64,000 bases of DNA from Raineyella sp044508675 (GCA_044508675.1 JBIQHF010000001.1:248001-312000); one strand, 5' to 3'. Shown: positions 15,678-24,665, numbered from the stretch's first letter. Numbers and translations: made by a program. The notes: a model not told the origin generated them from the letters alone.

Positions 15678-17075
15678 CTATGCCCGGTCAGGGTCGTCCT
15701 CCGGCGTACGGCGCAGCTCACCGGGGTGGAGTTCGGCACCGGCGGGTGCGGAGGCCGGGGTGGCCGACTCGATGCTGGTGCCGCGCCAGCGGGAGAGTCC
15801 GCGCATCACGTGGTATATCAGGATCGCGGCGAACGAGCCGAGTGCGATGCCATTGAACACCACGCCACCGACCTGCTGTCCGTCGACGACCGAGCCGCCG
15901 ATCACCCAGGTGTAGTTGGCGATGCCGACGATCAGCGCGATCGCGGCGGTGTTGAGGTTGACCGGGTCGGAGAAGTCGACCCGGTTCTGCACCCAGATCC
16001 GCACTCCGAGCATGCCGATCATGCCGTAGAGCACGGTGGCGGCCCCGCCGAGCACCCCGACCGGGATCGTCGCGATGATCGCACCGAACTTCGGCACCAG
16101 CGACAGCAGCAGCGCAAAGCTGCCGGCGACCACGTACGCCGCGGTGGAGTAGACCCGGGTCGCGGCCATCACCCCGATGTTCTCGGCGTACGTGGTGGTG
16201 CCCGAGCCGCCGCCCGAACCGGCCAGCACGGTGGCCAGCCCGTCGGCGAACAGCGCCCGACCGGTGACGCCGTCGAGGTCGTCGCCGGTCATTGCGGCGA
16301 CGGACTTCACGTGGCCGATGTTCTCGGCGATCAGGACCACCACGACCGGCAGGAACATCGCCAGCACCGAGGGTTCCCAGCTCGGGGCGTGGAAGGTCGG
16401 TAGCCCGAACCAGGCCGCTTCGCCGATCGCGGAGAAGTCGACCTCGCCGCGGACCACCGCGGTCGCGTAGCCGACCAGCACGCCGACCAGGATCGACAGC
16501 CGGCCGATCATGCCCTTGAACAGCACGGTGACCAGGACGATCGCCACGATCGTGACGACGGCGGTGATCGGCGCCTGCTGCACGTTGCCCCAGGCGGAGG
16601 GGGCCAGGTTCAGGCCGATCAACGCGACGATCGCCCCGGTCACCGTCGGCGGCATCACCCGGTTGATCCACTTGGCACCGGCAAAGTGCACCACGACACC
16701 GACCACGGCCAGCAACGCGCCGACGGCCATCACGCCGCCGAGCGCGGATCCCATCCCGTTCGACGCGGTCGCGGCGGTGATGGGGGCGATCAGCGCGAAG
16801 CTCGAGCCGAGGTAGCTGGGCACCCGGCCGCCGGTGATGACCAGGAAAAGCAGCGTGCCGATGGCGGAGAAGAACAGGGTCGTCGACGGTGGGAAGCCGG
16901 TGATCAGCGGCACCAGGAAGGTCGCGCCGAACATCGCCACCACGTGCTGCATGCCGATGCCGATGGTGAGCGGCCAGGCCAGCCGCTCGTTCGGCCTGAC
17001 GACCTCACCCGGGCCGATGTGGCGCCCGTCCCCGTGGAGCGTCCAGCCCCTGAACCTGCGCGAGTTGTTGGCCAC
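15678..17075 (-). CDS. uraA: NCS2 family uracil/xanthine permease
   Basis: A 465-residue nucleobase:cation symporter of the inner membrane with about 14 hydrophobic segments. Family landmarks are QHVVAMFGATFLVPLITGFP near the N-terminus, RVPSYLGSSFALI, the carboxylate-containing LIAENIGHVKSVAAMTG, and SGGGSGTTTYAENIGVMAAT, the substrate-binding loop of uracil permeases. Uracil is the likeliest substrate. The GTG at 17075 has a strong GGAGG six bases before it, better than the ATG at 17120. The SanA-like gene follows closely. Confidence 0.92.
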   Translation of the reverse strand: MANNSRRFRGWTLHGDGRHIGPGEVVRPNERLAWPLTIGIGMQHVVAMFGATFLVPLITGFPPSTTLFFSAIGTLLFLVITGGRVPSYLGSSFALIAPITAATASNGMGSALGGVMAVGALLAVVGVVVHFAGAKWINRVMPPTVTGAIVALIGLNLAPSAWGNVQQAPITAVVTIVAIVLVTVLFKGMIGRLSILVGVLVGYATAVVRGEVDFSAIGEAAWFGLPTFHAPSWEPSVLAMFLPVVVVLIAENIGHVKSVAAMTGDDLDGVTGRALFADGLATVLAGSGGGSGTTTYAENIGVMAATRVYSTAAYVVAGSFALLLSLVPKFGAIIATIPVGVLGGAATVLYGMIGMLGVRIWVQNRVDFSDPVNLNTAAIALIVGIANYTWVIGGSVVDGQQVGGVVFNGIALGSFAAILIYHVMRGLSRWRGTSIESATPASAPAGAELHPGELRRTPEDDPDRA

Positions 17076-17209
17076 TGTTCCTCCGAGTCGACGGATCGGT
17101 CGGCGTACGCCGCGGACCATGCTAGAGGGTCGCCGTTGCGGGATCCGGGAGGCACTCCGGGCCGCCCCCCGTGTACAAGTCCCGGACGGCCCCCGCGCAG
17201 TCCTCCGTA

Positions 17210-17475
17210 CGGCCCCTCCGCACAGCCCCTCCGCACAGCCGCGGATCCTCGACCCAGCTGCGGATGTTCCGGAACGGCCGCGGACCCTATCGGTTGCCGC
17301 GGATCCTACGACTGCAGCGGCTGTCGATAGCGTCCGCGGCTATCCGGGGAGCCGCCGTTAACGTCCGCGGCCGGCCACAACGTCCGCGGCCAGAGCTCGG
17401 CCTGGCCAACACAGGGCACCGCAACGTCCGCGGCTGGCCATAACGTCCGCGGCCGGCCCCAACATCCGCGGCCGG
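17210..17475. repeat. intergenic repeat cluster with TAACGTCCGCGGC cores
   Basis: The 469-base gap between pgi and the permease holds no gene. It contains at least five copies of (T/C)AACRTCCGCGGC(C/T)GGCC between about 17357 and 17475, with irregular spacing. Upstream, a segment GCGGACCCTATCGGTTGCCG closely matches GCGGACCCTATCGATAGCCG in the argS/ppgK gap. It is the same repeat family, not a regular tandem array. Confidence 0.7.
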
Positions 17476-17544
17476 AACGACCCGACCCGGCCCAGAGCAC
17501 CCCGAAGCCAGCCTGATCCGCCCCAGCCGACCTCACTACCCGGA

Positions 17545-19215
17545 TCAGCGGCGCCGCTCCGCGCGGTAGTACCGGATCAGTGCCCGGGTCGACTGGTCCT
17601 GGGCCTCGATCGCGGCCTCGTCCCCGGCCACGGCCGGGGTGAGGTCCTTGGCCATCGCCTTGCCGAGCTCGACGCCCCACTGGTCGAAGGAGTCGATGCC
17701 CCAGACGACGCCTTGGGTGAACGTGATGTGCTCGTACAGGGCGATCAGCTGGCCCAGCACCGACGGGGACAGCTCTGGCGCCATGATCGAGGTGGTCGGC
17801 TTGTTGCCGGGGAACACCTTGGCACTGACCAGCTCCTCGCGGACGCCTTCGGCCCGGACCTCGTCGGCGGTCTTGCCGAGCGCGAGCGCCTTGGTCTGTG
17901 CGAAGAAGTTGCCCAGGAGCAGCTCGTGCACGTCGTTCTCGCCGTCCCGGGTGGGGTTGGCGGGGTTGGCGACCGCGATGAAGTCGGCCGGGATCAGGCG
18001 GGTGCCCTGGTGGATCAACTGGTAGAAGGCGTGCTGGCCGTTGGTGCCGGGCTCGCCCCAGAAGACCTCGCCGGTGTCGGTGGTGACCGGCGACCCGTCC
18101 CAGCGGACCCGTTTGCCGTTCGACTCCATGGTCAGCTGCTGCAGGTAGGCCGGGAAGCGGTGCAGGTACTGTGCGTACGGCAGCACCGCATGCGACTGGG
18201 CACCGTGAAAGTTGGTGTACCAGATGTTCAGCAGCCCCATCAGGGCGGGCACGTTCTCCTCGATCGGGGCCGTACGGAAGTGCTCGTCCATCCGGTGGAA
18301 ACCGGCCAGGAACTTCCCGAAGTTCTCCGGGCCGATGTAGACCGCCAGCGAGGTGCCGACGGCAGAGTCCACCGAGTAGCGGCCGCCGACCCACTCCCAG
18401 AAGCCGAACGCGTTCGCCGGGTCGATGCCGAACGCAGCGACCTTGTCGAGCGCGGTCGAGACGGCCACGAAGTGCCTGGCGACAGCCTCTTGCTCCTGGC
18501 CGTCGACGATGGCGCCGCGGTCCTTCAGGCTGGTCAGCAGCCAATTCTTGACGATCCGGGCGTTGGTGAGGGTCTCCAGGGTGGTGAACGTCTTCGACGC
18601 CACGATCACCAGTGTGGTCTCCGGGTCGAGCAGGAACGTCTTCTCGGCCGCATCGGTCGGGTCGATGTTGGAGATGAACCGGCACTCCAGCCCGAGCTGG
18701 CCGTACGGCTTGAGCGCCTCGTACGCCATCACCGGGCCCAGGTCGGAGCCGCCGATGCCGATGTTCACGACCGTACGGATCGTCTTGCCGGTGATGCCGC
18801 GCCATTCGCCGGAGCGGACCCGGCGGGCGAACGCGTACACCTTGGCCAGCTCGTCGTGCACGTCGGAGACGACATCGCGGCCGTCGACGATCAGCGAGTG
18901 GCCGGTGGGCCGACGCAGGGCGGTGTGCAGGACGGAACGGTCCTCGGTCACGTTGATCCGGTCACCACGGAACATCGCGTCGATCCGGTCGGTGAGCTGG
19001 ACCTGGTCGGCCAGGTCGACCATGGCCGACAGGATGCTGTCGTCTAGCCAGTTCTTGGACAGGTCCACGAACAGGTCGCCGGCCGTGTGGGTGAAGCGCT
19101 CCGTACGCCGGGGGTCCTCGGAGAACCAGGTGCGGAGGTCGGGTCGGTAGTCATGGGCCAGGGCGCTCAGCCGCCCCCAGGCCTCGGTGGTTGTGGCATC
19201 GACGGGAGACTGCAT
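17545..19215 (-). CDS. pgi: glucose-6-phosphate isomerase
   Basis: Interconverts glucose-6-phosphate and fructose-6-phosphate. The 556-residue protein, full length for the large bacterial form, shows VVNIGIGGSDLGPVMAYEAL, GRYSVDSAVGTSLAVYIGPE, GQHAFYQLIHQGT with the catalytic His, and the second PGI signature GVVWGIDSFDQWGVELGK. A repeat-rich gap lies after its 3' end. It is divergent from the hexose-phosphate mutarotase gene, and the two act on the same metabolite pool. Confidence 0.97.
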   Translation of the reverse strand: MQSPVDATTTEAWGRLSALAHDYRPDLRTWFSEDPRRTERFTHTAGDLFVDLSKNWLDDSILSAMVDLADQVQLTDRIDAMFRGDRINVTEDRSVLHTALRRPTGHSLIVDGRDVVSDVHDELAKVYAFARRVRSGEWRGITGKTIRTVVNIGIGGSDLGPVMAYEALKPYGQLGLECRFISNIDPTDAAEKTFLLDPETTLVIVASKTFTTLETLTNARIVKNWLLTSLKDRGAIVDGQEQEAVARHFVAVSTALDKVAAFGIDPANAFGFWEWVGGRYSVDSAVGTSLAVYIGPENFGKFLAGFHRMDEHFRTAPIEENVPALMGLLNIWYTNFHGAQSHAVLPYAQYLHRFPAYLQQLTMESNGKRVRWDGSPVTTDTGEVFWGEPGTNGQHAFYQLIHQGTRLIPADFIAVANPANPTRDGENDVHELLLGNFFAQTKALALGKTADEVRAEGVREELVSAKVFPGNKPTTSIMAPELSPSVLGQLIALYEHITFTQGVVWGIDSFDQWGVELGKAMAKDLTPAVAGDEAAIEAQDQSTRALIRYYRAERRR

Positions 19216-19333
19216 GAGGTCAGACTAGGGTGCGGCCTCGCGTCGTGTCCGGCGGATCGGCTCCGGGCCGGTCGTGTCCGCGCCCGCGGCGGTGATGTTC
19301 CCCTCCGGCCCCCGAGCGGCTACGTTGACCAGC

Positions 19334-20275
19334 ATGGACTTGTCGCAGCTACCGGACGGTGTCACGGTCGGCGAGGGGCGGGGCGGACTGCCGGTTGTAC
19401 GCGTCGTGATCGATTCGTGCAGCGCGGAAGTCTACCTGCACGGTGGCCAGTTGACCGCATGGCGCCCGGCCGGTCAGGAGCCGGTGATCTGGCTCAGTGA
19501 GCGCTCCCATTTCTCGGCGGACACGGCGATCCGGGGCGGTGTGCCGATCTGCTTCCCGTGGTTCGGGGCGGGTCGGGACGGCCAGCACCACCCGTCGCAC
19601 GGCGTCGCGCGACTGTCCACCTGGGACCTGGTCGAGGTGACCCCGGTGGCCGATGCCATGCGGCTGCGCCTGCACCTCGACGGGCACGACGCCGTCGCCG
19701 TCGACGACCTCGATCTCGACCGCGACTGGGCTGCCGACATCACGTACACCGTCGGCGAGCTGCTCGACATCGAGCTGCGGGTCGAGGCGTACGACAACCG
19801 CACCACCCCGTTCACGTACGAAGAGGCGCTGCACTCGTACCTGCACGTCGGCAACGCCCGCAAGATCACCGTGGAGGGCCTCGACGGCAGCCACTACCAC
19901 GACAAGGTCGTGGGTGAGGACTTCACCCAGCGCGGCGCCCTGGCCATCGTCGGCGAGACCGACCGGGTGTACGACCACGAGGGCGACGTGACGGTCAGGG
20001 ATCCGGCGCTGCGCCGCACCATCGGGGTCAGCAAGCGCGGCTCGGCCCGTACGGTCGTGTGGAACCCGTTCGTCGCCAAGGCGGCGCGGATGGGGGACTT
20101 CGGGGACGACGAGTGGCAGGAGATGGTGTGCGTCGAGGCCGCCAACACCGGCACGGCCGCCATCACCCTGCAGCCCGGCGCATCGCATGTCCTGCACCAG
20201 CGCCTGGGCATCGACCGTAACCTGCGCCACACCGGACTGCGCCGATGGGGACGTTCGGATCGGGCGTTGGGATGA
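19334..20275 (+). CDS. D-hexose-6-phosphate mutarotase (aldose-1-epimerase family)
   Basis: A 313-residue beta-sandwich protein of the YeaD type, which interconverts the anomers of glucose-6-phosphate. Conserved blocks include SAEVYLHGGQLTAWRPAG, GGVPICFPWFG and HGVARLSTWDL with the catalytic His. TYEEALHSYLHVGNARKITV follows, then VVWNPFVAKAARMGDFGDDE near the C-terminus. The ATG at 19334 is the first start after the divergent promoter region shared with pgi. The final 25 residues are Arg-rich and beyond the usual domain. The dNTPase gene follows after 25 bases. Confidence 0.9.
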   Translation: MDLSQLPDGVTVGEGRGGLPVVRVVIDSCSAEVYLHGGQLTAWRPAGQEPVIWLSERSHFSADTAIRGGVPICFPWFGAGRDGQHHPSHGVARLSTWDLVEVTPVADAMRLRLHLDGHDAVAVDDLDLDRDWAADITYTVGELLDIELRVEAYDNRTTPFTYEEALHSYLHVGNARKITVEGLDGSHYHDKVVGEDFTQRGALAIVGETDRVYDHEGDVTVRDPALRRTIGVSKRGSARTVVWNPFVAKAARMGDFGDDEWQEMVCVEAANTGTAAITLQPGASHVLHQRLGIDRNLRHTGLRRWGRSDRALG

Positions 20276-20300
20276 GGACATTGAGAGAGGGGCGTTGAGC

Positions 20301-21827
20301 ATGCCGACCCGACCGGATCGTGCCCGCACCGAGGACGGGATCGCCCGGCCGCTGGCGGCCGGCACCGACTCGGAGTACCGGGTCGACCTGGAGCGGATCC
20401 GCTTCTCCCCCGCGTTCTCCCGGCTCGCCGAGGTGACCCAGGTCGTCTCGGCCGGCACCACCGGCGGCGTGGTCCACAACCGGCTCACCCACACGATCAA
20501 GGTGACCGCGGTGGCCCGGGCGATCGCGGTCCGGATCGAGGAGGCCACCGAGCCCGGCCGGCTCGCTGCGATGGGCGGGCTGCACCACGTCGTCGCCCAG
20601 GCCGCGGCCTGCTCCCACGACCTGGGCCATCCGCCGTTCGGCCACCTCGGTGAGGACGTCCTCGACCGGGTGGCGAGGGAGCGGTTCGGGCTGGCCGACG
20701 GCTTCGAGGGCAACGCGCAGACCTTCCGGGTGCTGACCGAGTTGGAGGTGCACGGGCCGGGCGACGAAGGCCTCAACCTGACCAACGCGGTCCGCGGATC
20801 GGTGCTGAAGTACCCGTGGGGTCGCTTCCACTGGCCCGAGCCGCACCCGCGCACCTGGCGGGAGAAGCCCCGCGGTGCCCGCGCCGACCACACCGGCGGA
20901 TCGGCGAAGTTCAACGCGTACGTCCCGGACCTGGCCGAGATGATCACCGTACGAGAGGCGTTCCCAACCGTCCGGAAGGACCAGCAGTCGCTGGACTGCG
21001 CGGTGATGGACCTGGCCGACGACGTCGCCTACTCGCTGCACGACCTGGAGGACTTCCACCGCTCGGGGGTGCTGCAGTTCTCCGCGGTGTCGGGGGAGTT
21101 CCGCGCCTGGGCGCAGCACCGCGACCGGCTGGCGATGGCCCCCGAGGAACGCCTGGCTGCGCCCCATGTCATCCCCGGCGCCGGTCTGGAATGCCTACGG
21201 CGCCGGCTGTCGCGGCGCGACGACTGGATCTTCCACGAGGACGCCTTCCTCGACGCGGTGCTGCGGGTCGGCTCCGAGTTCGTCGAGGGGGTGCTGGCGA
21301 TCCCGTACGACGGGTCGATGGCGGCCGACCGGTCGCTGTCCGGCTTCACCTCGGCGTGGATCGACGACCTGGTCGACTCGGTCCACCTGGTCGACGACCC
21401 GCCGGTGCGCGGCTCGTCAGTGACGTTGTCCCAGGACGCCTGGCACCGGGTCCAGGTGCTGAAGTTCATCCACCAGCACTTCGTGCTGCATCGCCCCGAC
21501 CTGGCGTTGATGCAGCGCGGCCAGGCCAGCGTGATCCGGCAGGTGGTCGAGGCCTTCGACGAGTGGCTGTCCGACGACCTGGACGCGACCCGGGCGCCGC
21601 GCCGGCTGCTCGACCTGGTCGCCACGGCCACCGAGGGATACCAGCGGGTCGCGCGGGAGAACCCGGAATGGCTCGACGGGCAGACCTCCCCGGCCGACAT
21701 CCTGCGCATGGGCCGCGGGCGCGGCATCGTCGACTTCGTCGCCGGCCTGACCGACCACCAGGCCGAGGCCACCGCCTCGCGGCTGCGCGGTGGCTCCGGT
21801 TTGCTCTGGGGCGGCGGCTCGGTCTGA
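20301..21827 (+). CDS. dgt: deoxyguanosinetriphosphate triphosphohydrolase family dNTPase
   Basis: An HD-domain hydrolase that cleaves dNTPs to deoxynucleosides and triphosphate. The 508 residues show the HD metal site in order: HNRLTHTIKV, CSHDLGHPPFGHLGE and LADDVAYSLHDLEDFH. The upstream RVDLERIRFSPAFSRLAEVT is characteristic of the family. The ATG at 20301 has AGAGGGG nine bases upstream. A TTG two codons earlier is possible. It probably lies in one transcript with the mutarotase gene. Confidence 0.92.
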   Translation: MPTRPDRARTEDGIARPLAAGTDSEYRVDLERIRFSPAFSRLAEVTQVVSAGTTGGVVHNRLTHTIKVTAVARAIAVRIEEATEPGRLAAMGGLHHVVAQAAACSHDLGHPPFGHLGEDVLDRVARERFGLADGFEGNAQTFRVLTELEVHGPGDEGLNLTNAVRGSVLKYPWGRFHWPEPHPRTWREKPRGARADHTGGSAKFNAYVPDLAEMITVREAFPTVRKDQQSLDCAVMDLADDVAYSLHDLEDFHRSGVLQFSAVSGEFRAWAQHRDRLAMAPEERLAAPHVIPGAGLECLRRRLSRRDDWIFHEDAFLDAVLRVGSEFVEGVLAIPYDGSMAADRSLSGFTSAWIDDLVDSVHLVDDPPVRGSSVTLSQDAWHRVQVLKFIHQHFVLHRPDLALMQRGQASVIRQVVEAFDEWLSDDLDATRAPRRLLDLVATATEGYQRVARENPEWLDGQTSPADILRMGRGRGIVDFVAGLTDHQAEATASRLRGGSGLLWGGGSV

Positions 21828-21962
21828 CCCTGGCATAGGGCTCCTTGCGTACGGGCCGTGGCGTACGGATCCCCGATCGTCGATATCGGCGCAGGTCGGT
21901 GTCACCATGGAGGAACCGCCCACGTCGTACGCGGAATTCGTCCGCGGAACGGAGGATCCGCC

Positions 21963-22442
21963 ATGGCAGAACCGGATGAATCGGACGAACCGCTGCGTCA
22001 CGAGACCCCTGCCGAGCGGATGGACCGGAACTGGGCCGAGCTGCTCCAGGAGTTGCGCGTGACCCAGACCGGGGTCCAGATCCTGACCGGTTTCCTGCTG
22101 ATCCTGCCGTTCCAGACCCGCTTCACCGAGCTCGGCCTGGCCGAACGCGTGATCTACCTGGTCGCCGTCGCTCTCAGTGTCGTGTCCGCCGGCCTGCTGA
22201 TCGCCCCCGTGAGCACCCACCGGCTGCTGTTCCGTCGACACCTGAAGCAGGTCCTGGTCGGCAACGCGGACCTGCTCGCCAAACTGGGGCTGGTCACCCT
22301 GGCGCTCACCATGATCGCTGTGGTGGCCCTCGTCGTCAGCCTGCTGTTCGGGATCACGGCCGCCATCGTGGCCGGCCTCGTCACGCTCGCGTTCTTCGCC
22401 GGGGCCTGGGTGATCCTGCCGCTCACGCTCCGATCCCGATAG
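21963..22442 (+). CDS. DUF6328 family membrane protein
   Basis: A 159-residue protein with a hydrophilic, acidic N-terminus (MAEPDESDEPLRHETPAERM). Four hydrophobic segments follow in two pairs separated by a basic loop (HRLLFRRHLKQ). The segment LLQELRVTQTGVQILTGFLL is characteristic of this actinobacterial family of unknown function. The ATG at 21963 has GGAGG eight bases before it. The gene has its own upstream region of about 135 bases after dgt. Nothing in the context indicates a role. Confidence 0.85.
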   Translation: MAEPDESDEPLRHETPAERMDRNWAELLQELRVTQTGVQILTGFLLILPFQTRFTELGLAERVIYLVAVALSVVSAGLLIAPVSTHRLLFRRHLKQVLVGNADLLAKLGLVTLALTMIAVVALVVSLLFGITAAIVAGLVTLAFFAGAWVILPLTLRSR

Positions 22443-22492
22443 CCGACTCGCTTCAGGTGGCCCGGGCGTGGCCGGTTGGATACCCACAAAAT

Positions 22493-22515
22493 TTCCATAG
22501 GGCTCCCCTATGGAA
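22493..22515. terminator. perfect hairpin after the DUF6328 gene
   Basis: TTCCATAGGG / CCCTATGGAA form a perfect 10-base stem with a three-base loop, 50 bases after the DUF6328 stop. A weaker related hairpin CATAGG-N5-CCTATG lies at 22685-22701. The 352-base gap (22443-22794) between the convergent DUF6328 and thioesterase genes holds only these hairpins and the repeat at 22552-22619. There is no U-run, so the terminator role is likely but unproven. Confidence 0.55.
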
Positions 22516-22551
22516 TGCCGGTGGGCAGCCACCGAACCCGAGACCTCACCC

Positions 22552-22619
22552 GATCCGCCGCGTTTCCAGGGATCCGCCGCCTCTGTACGGGTGGCGTGTG
22601 TCCAAAGCCGCGGCGGATC
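22552..22619. repeat. diverged copy of the CCGCCGCG hairpin repeat
   Basis: GATCCGCCGCG (22552-22562) pairs perfectly with CGCGGCGGATC (22609-22619). The interior (TTTCCAGGGATCCGCCGCC...GTACGGGTGGCGTGTG) matches, with substitutions, the interior of the repeats at 36846-36907 and 38139-38199. A fragment (GGATCCACCGCTTTCCAG) recurs at about 22738-22756. Confidence 0.65.
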
Positions 22620-22794
22620 CCGGCCCCGACGAGGTCGGGATGGACTACCCCACCCAAGTGCAGAAGTGCTCAGGGCGTGGTTTCCATAGGACCAACCTAT
22701 GACGTTTTGGAGGATGACCACCCGGCCCGGGACCCGTCGGATCCACCGCTTTCCAGAAGTCAGCAGCGACTTCCCCGGAATCAGCGACGGCGCC

Positions 22795-23190
22795 TCACTC
22801 GGGGCGGGGATCGATCAACATGCAGGTGATCGAGAACGTCGACACCAGGTGCTCGTGGTCATCACGGATCTCGACGGCGTAGGTGGCCACCCGCCCACCC
22901 AGGTGCAGCGGCCTGGCGGTCGCGGTGACGGTGCCACGACGGGTGGCCCGGTGGTGGGTCGCCGAGACGTCCAGACCGACGCAGACCTTGCCGTGGGTCT
23001 GGGCGTGCTGGTTCGCGGCGATCGAACCGACCTCCTCACCCAGGGCCAGCAGCGCCCCGCCGTGCAGGATCCCGTACGGCTGCGTGTTCCCCTCGACCGG
23101 CATGGTCGCGACGGTGCGCTGCGCGCCGACCTCGAGCAGGGTCAGGCCGAGCTTGCTGCCCAGCGGACTGGGCTGGCGGGGAACGGACAC
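22795..23190 (-). CDS. hotdog-fold thioesterase (PaaI/MenI-like)
   Basis: A 131-residue acyl-CoA thioesterase. GNTQPYGILHGGALLALGEE carries the conserved N-Q/HGG motif with catalytic Glu of the PaaI/YbdB type, followed by VGLDVSATHHRATRRGTVTA. Candidate substrates are 1,4-dihydroxy-2-naphthoyl-CoA in menaquinone synthesis or other aryl-CoAs. No neighbour decides between them. The GTG at 23190 has GGAGG four bases upstream. The frame extends further upstream without family similarity, so the longer version is rejected. Confidence 0.87.
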   Translation of the reverse strand: MSVPRQPSPLGSKLGLTLLEVGAQRTVATMPVEGNTQPYGILHGGALLALGEEVGSIAANQHAQTHGKVCVGLDVSATHHRATRRGTVTATARPLHLGGRVATYAVEIRDDHEHLVSTFSITCMLIDPRPE

Positions 23191-23296
23191 GGGGCCTCCG
23201 GAGGATGACGCGATATCGGGCGTGCCGAGCATAGCCCGGGGCCACCGGTCGGCGTGGTCACAGGAAGCGCTTGTCCGGAGGAACCAGACTGGTCGG

Positions 23297-24034
23297 GTGG
23301 AGACCCTCAGCGACATCTTCGGCCGGATCACCGCCGTCCAGCCCCTCCCCGACCCGCAGGTGGTGATCGGTCTCGGCATCGCGGCGCTGGTGCTGGTGGC
23401 GTTCGAGCCGTTGTGGCGGCCGACCCGGATGCTAGTCACCATCACCCACGAGGCCGGCCACGCCGTCGTCGGCAGGATCTGCGGGCGCAGGCTGGAGGGC
23501 ATCCGGCTGCATGCGGACACCTCCGGCGTCACCCTCACCCGGGGCCGCCCGAAGGGGCCGGGCATGGTCGCGACCCTGCTGGCCGGGTACCCGGCCCCTG
23601 GGGTCGTCGGCCTGGCCGCGGTGTTCGTCCTGGGCACCGGTCGGGCGAGCGCACTGCTGTGGGCCTTCCTGCTCGTGCTGGCGCTGATGCTGCTCGCCAT
23701 CCGCAACCTCTACGGCCTGTGGGTGATCCTGGTCGTCGGTGTCGGACTCGCTGCCGCCACCTGGTACCTGCCCGCGCAGTGGCAGGGCTGGCTGGCGTAC
23801 CTGGTGTGCTGGGTACTGCTGCTCGGTGCGGTACGTCCTGCCGTCGAGGTGGCCCGGAGCCGGGACCGGAACTCCGATCCGGCCCAACTCGCCCGGCTCA
23901 CCCATCTGCCGAAGGGGCTGTGGAACGGACTGTTCGTGGTGGTCGCGGTGGCCTGCCTGCTGGCCGGCGGCGCCCTGCTGCTGAGCGCGTCCGGGGTCCC
24001 GCTCCCACTGCCCGGCTCGCTCCTCACCCGGTGA
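23297..24034 (+). CDS. M50-like membrane metallopeptidase
   Basis: A 245-residue membrane protein with about seven hydrophobic segments. The zinc motif HEAGHAVVG (HExxH) lies near residue 50, straight after the first membrane segment, as in the M50B-like family of actinobacteria. A GIRLHADTSGVTLT strand and a second conserved block IRNLYGLWVILV follow. The C-terminal region, with DPAQLARLTHLPKGLWN before the last segment, is usual for the family. Substrate is unknown. The GTG start at 23297 is the best available, with a GGAGG 15 bases upstream, longer than ideal. The gene is divergent from the thioesterase. Confidence 0.82.
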   Translation: METLSDIFGRITAVQPLPDPQVVIGLGIAALVLVAFEPLWRPTRMLVTITHEAGHAVVGRICGRRLEGIRLHADTSGVTLTRGRPKGPGMVATLLAGYPAPGVVGLAAVFVLGTGRASALLWAFLLVLALMLLAIRNLYGLWVILVVGVGLAAATWYLPAQWQGWLAYLVCWVLLLGAVRPAVEVARSRDRNSDPAQLARLTHLPKGLWNGLFVVVAVACLLAGGALLLSASGVPLPLPGSLLTR

Positions 24035-24057
24035 GCCCGACCGGACCAGGCTCCCAG

Positions 24058-24097
24058 ATCTTGATCGTGGGTCCAGGACGACCCGGGACCAAGAACT
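24058..24097. repeat. hairpin repeat, GTTCTTGATCGTGG family, copy 2
   Basis: TCTTGATCGTGGGTCCAGGA and the following CGACC match the reverse complement of the repeat at 14953-14992. The right arm is partly decayed (CCGGGACCAAGAAC instead of CCACGATCAAGAAC). It lies between the M50-like gene and the FKBP gene. No gene is disrupted. Confidence 0.7.
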
Positions 24098-24188
24098 CTG
24101 GCACCACAGGCGTCGGTCGGCCGGGTCAGCTCTGCGGGCCCGGCTCGGCACAAGACGTGCGGGGTGCAGGGTCGCTAGGCTCCTGCCC

Positions 24189-24560
24189 ATGACTGACATC
24201 CCCGAGATCGACCCGCCCGAGGGTCCCGCGCCGACCGAGCTGCAGATCATCGACGAGGTCGTCGGCGAGGGCGCCGAGGCCAAGGCCGGCGACGTCGTCG
24301 ACGTGCACTACGTCGGTGTCGCCTACTCCTCCGGCGAGGAGTTCGACGCCTCCTACCGTCGCGGCCAACCACTGGCCTTCCAGCTGGGCGTCGGCCAGGT
24401 CATCCGTGGCTGGGACCAGGGCGTCCAGGGCATGAAGGTGGGCGGCCGCCGCAAGCTCGTCATCCCGCCACAGCTGGCGTATGGCGACCGCGGTGCCGGC
24501 GGCGTGATCAAGCCCGGCGAGACCCTGATCTTCGTCTGCGAGCTGGTCAACGTACGTTGA
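24189..24560 (+). CDS. FKBP-type peptidyl-prolyl cis-trans isomerase
   Basis: Catalyses proline isomerisation during protein folding. It is a single-domain cytoplasmic FKBP of 123 residues with no signal peptide. Active-site residues are visible: VDVHYVGVAYSSGEEFDASY, PLAFQLGVGQVIRGWDQGVQ, GMKVGGRRKLVIPPQLAYGD and a C-terminal LIFVCELV. The start ATG follows GGCTCCTGCCC with a weak Shine-Dalgarno. A strong terminator hairpin follows 29 bases after the stop. Confidence 0.95.
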   Translation: MTDIPEIDPPEGPAPTELQIIDEVVGEGAEAKAGDVVDVHYVGVAYSSGEEFDASYRRGQPLAFQLGVGQVIRGWDQGVQGMKVGGRRKLVIPPQLAYGDRGAGGVIKPGETLIFVCELVNVR

Positions 24561-24588
24561 TCCCTTCCTGACCCACTGGACCAATCCG

Positions 24589-24620
24589 CGGGTGGCTCGG
24601 CCGAGAGGCCGGGCCACCCG
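24589..24620 (+). terminator. terminator hairpin after the FKBP gene
   Basis: CGGGTGGCTCGGCC and GGCCGGGCCACCCG form a 14-base stem with one G-U pair and a GAGA tetraloop, followed by TCGTTCC. Position directly after the FKBP stop and stem strength support an intrinsic terminator. Confidence 0.75.
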
Positions 24621-24665
24621 TCGTTCCCGGGGCCGTACGTTCAGGGACCGGACAAGAAACCACTC

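Noticed and set aside
17076..17200. Riboswitch or attenuator upstream of the uracil permease
   Set aside because: No conserved riboswitch pattern or anti-terminator pairing could be made out by eye in this leader.
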